DNA from: Dactylonectria macrodidyma
Lineage: Eukaryota > Ascomycota > Sordariomycetes > Hypocreales > Nectriaceae
Assembly (NCBI GenBank): GCA_020744425.1
Contig: JAGMUV010000016.1
Coordinates: 434,001-498,000 of the forward strand
DNA: 64,000 bases
Direction: 5' to 3'
In this document: in pieces, positions 62,254 through 64,000 of the stretch
Position numbering within the stretch: the first letter of the stretch is position 1
Layout: each line of letters opens with the position of its first letter
Position numbers and translations under genes: made by a program
Notes under the pieces: generated by a model
What the model saw: only the letters and a program-made list of their open reading frames with translations
The model's database searches: none
What the model was told of the DNA's origin: nothing

Positions 62254-62898
62254 TCATCGAGAGCCTGGTGGTGGTCGGCCGACGGCGTCCCTCGGTCGAA
62301 CCCGACATGCCCGGCCCCATTGCTCGAAGCGGAGCTTTTCAGCCTTGAACTGGGTGTCTAGCACCTGGCAATCAGCCCCGAAAGACCTGTAAGACTGCAC
62401 CTTCTCGACGGCAGGCTTTCTATCCATACTCGTATGGAATAAGTGATGGAGTATGGAATGTTCCATACTCCATACTCCATATTCCATACGGGCCGTCCGT
62501 ATTCCATACGTATGGAATAATGGATTATTCCGGAAAATATTATCCCCGCTATTGCAGTCTGTTTCAGAGTGATCCCAAACCCATCGTTTATGCTGTTTCA
62601 TACTTCAATCTCAGCTCTGTCTGCAGCCGACAGCAGGCAAACCACTGTACAATTACTGAATTGCAGAGCTCCCAAACCTGATTCTTTACGATAGTGGCAG
62701 TGTGAGAGATGACGTCATTTTTTGTATTCCATACGTATGGAATAAGCTTCCATACGAGGTGCATTCCATATTCCATATTCCATACGGGCCTGTATGGAGT
62801 ATGGAATATGGATAGAAAGCCTGCTCGACGGCTTCCAAGCAGGAGCTGAAGAGGCCGACAAGCCCAGCGATCCCAACGACCAGTCCAACAGGCCCCAT
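62254..62898 (-). pseudogene. HeLo-domain gene broken by a MITE and a frame change
   Basis: From the ATG at 62898 the minus strand reads MGPVGLVVGIAGLVGLFSSC then LEAVE, the usual start of HeLo domains (HET-S-type and related NLR effectors). The 412-bp MITE follows at 62412-62823. On its other side the HeLo reading resumes at KVQSYRSFGADCQVLDTQFK, then AEKLRFEQWGR, with the target duplication accounting for the join. One extra base about ten codons before the end at 62254 shifts the frame, and the gene is cut off by the neighbouring transposon end at about 62236. HeLo domains act as membrane-targeting cell-death effectors in fungal incompatibility. This copy cannot make such a protein. Confidence 0.78.
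62412..62823 (-). mobile_element. 412-bp hAT-type MITE, copy 2
   Basis: Same length and sequence as 41586-41997 with few differences, in inverted orientation. Ends CAGGCTTTCTATCCATA. CTCGACGG at 62404-62411 and 62824-62831 is the 8-bp target duplication. It splits the HeLo gene. Confidence 0.92.
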
Positions 62899-63523
62899 GG
62901 CTACGTGCTTTGGTTGCCGTGAATGAATCCGAGGCGGGGTGCCTCTTGTTATCGACGGCCTGGTGAGGCAGCCAGATTGCTTTGTACAGCCACATAGGGC
63001 AGGCAGCCTGCATCATGCGCAGCTTGTCGCCCGCAGCATGCAAGTGCAGCCAACCTGAGGGGAAAGAGGTAGAGCCTGCCGGCATCGAACGGATATCCAG
63101 ACTGCCACAAGGCACGCGAAAAGGACATTGACTTCATAGGCATTCGAGAGGATCCACAGGGGTGAAGAGTGCCGCTGAGCAATGATCATCAATAAACGCT
63201 TTGCTAACGCCCGGCCCTACCTAACCGCAACTCCCCCCAACCGCACTTCCTGTGAGAACTAACTTCATTCAATGGCAAAAGCAGCTCGTGAACGCTCTCT
63301 GGCTGTCCTTTGATTAAGAATTCAAAACTATGCCCATGACCAGGCGCAAAGGTCGCTGACTACGGATGCCATCTCACATCCGGCCTTGCTACTACTCGTC
63401 CTCCGCTTGAACATCAAAAACGGCTTGATAGTCAGAAAAGAGTTTAAACTCCCCCCACCATTGAAGGCACGGATTGACGTAGGATGTGCAGCTGTCTTGA
63501 AGAGAGCAGATACTTCGGCATCG
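62899..63523. other. Intergenic region between the HeLo relic and the TPR gene
   Basis: A minus-strand open frame continues upstream of the HeLo ATG, but without HeLo-like sequence. I see no gene. The 3' UTR of the TPR gene would lie near 63400-63523. Confidence 0.4.
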
Positions 63524-64000
63524 CTATTCAGGCGACTCGTTCGGTCTCTTTACACGACGAGATTTGAAGATTCCGCGGACCTTAGCTGCTAATTGTCCTG
63601 GCGCTTTCGGTCTGCCTGTTGACTTAGTCTCTTTGCTCTCTTTGTTCGTGCTTATCTCTGCTGATCCGGTTAGGCCGCCTTTAGCAATTAATGGAAAGTG
63701 GTGACTTGTGTTACCTTCGATGCGTTGTAAGGATTCCATGTTACGCATGACCATAGATGATTTAGGATGGTTGGGTCCCAGAGCGGTTTGGAAACCATGT
63801 AGGGCCCGCCCATACATCTCCTCTGCCTCCTTGAACTTGCCTTGGTCCTTGTAGAGGAGACCCAAGTTATTGGCTATGCTAAGAGTTGATGTGTGATGAC
63901 GTCCAAGCGCCTTCTCATAGCCTTCTAGCGCCCGCTTATACATCTCCTCTGCCTCCTTGAACTTGCCTTGATCTGAGTAGAGGATCCCCAAGTCGTTAAC
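63524..64000 (-). CDS. TPR-repeat protein, C-terminal part (gene continues beyond the window)
   Basis: About 158 codons to the stop at 63524, open to the window edge. Two kinesin-light-chain-type TPR units are seen: LGILYSDQGKFKEAEEMYKR followed by ALEGYEKALG, and LGLLYKDQGKFKEAEEMYGR followed by ALHGFQTALGPNHP, with a final N-MRNMESLQR half-unit. The basic Ser/Lys tail (VRGIFKSRRVKRPNE) is the end. In fungi these 42-residue repeats usually form the C-terminal sensor of NB-ARC or patatin-type NLR proteins. The start of such a protein would be outside the window. Near-identical neighbouring units suggest ongoing repeat homogenisation. Confidence 0.75.
   Translation of the reverse strand, partial: VNDLGILYSDQGKFKEAEEMYKRALEGYEKALGRHHTSTLSIANNLGLLYKDQGKFKEAEEMYGRALHGFQTALGPNHPKSSMVMRNMESLQRIEGNTSHHFPLIAKGGLTGSAEISTNKESKETKSTGRPKAPGQLAAKVRGIFKSRRVKRPNESPE

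Overview
This window is nuclear DNA of a filamentous ascomycete, most likely a Sordariomycete. The genes have short GT-AG introns (about 45-120 nt) with CTNAY branch points. The content is fungal: a WOPR regulator of the SGE1/WOR1/RYP1 type, SOM1/FLO8-type LisH proteins, HET-domain and HeLo-domain proteins, a LaeA-like methyltransferase, and many fungal transposons. It resembles a fast-evolving accessory or subtelomeric compartment: few housekeeping genes, many TE insertions, duplicated regulators and allorecognition genes. Several relics carry TGG-to-stop changes of the RIP type, while other elements are intact and look recent.

Layout. 0.8-2 kb: SGE1/WOR1-like regulator (minus) with a long, low-complexity upstream region to about 3.6 kb. 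5.6-8.0 kb: Fungal_trans_2-type transcription factor in five exons. 8.58-13.89 kb: a complete DNA transposon with 21-bp inverted ends and a perfect 9-bp target duplication, carrying a DUF6589 protein and a tail-to-tail RecQ-like helicase. 16.4-18.4 kb: SOM1-like gene A. 19-21.3 kb: a piggyBac derivative and a decayed IS3EU-like element. 21.6-26.7 kb: a HET-domain gene whose 5' part is an array of 71-bp repeats. Each repeat reads as one complete spliceosomal intron plus one 3-nt exon. 27-29.7 kb: intact piggyBac inside a hAT-like shell. 29.9-31.9 kb: SOM1-like gene B, inverted relative to A. 32.5-36.9 kb: an intact MULE inserted in the terminal repeat of a second MULE derivative that encodes only DNA-binding parts. 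38-39.2 kb: SAM-dependent methyltransferase. 39.7-43.8 kb: hAT and LINE relics and MITEs. 44.4-48.1 kb: two convergent multi-pass membrane protein genes with pogo and GH55 relics between them. 49.5-51.8 kb: a zinc-finger (GRF-like) protein with nucleoporin-like FG repeats. 52.9-64 kb: a frameshifted HET-like gene, a kinase-like gene with a coiled-coil head, an ankyrin relic, a Tc1 element, a Helitron relic, a HeLo gene broken by a MITE, and the end of a TPR protein running off the window.

The most striking feature is the HET gene at 21.6-26.7 kb. Forty-three consecutive triplets are each bounded by a splice acceptor and a splice donor. All are exactly 3 nt, all are sense codons, and all are in the phase that joins the first coding exon to the HET exons. 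Intron lengths in the array vary, but the triplets do not. If spliced as drawn, this gives a variable 43-residue segment at the N-terminus of an allorecognition protein, assembled one codon per exon. I know of no described gene built this way. The DUF6589/RecQ transposon is the second candidate for novelty. All function assignments are from reading the sequence; no database search was run.
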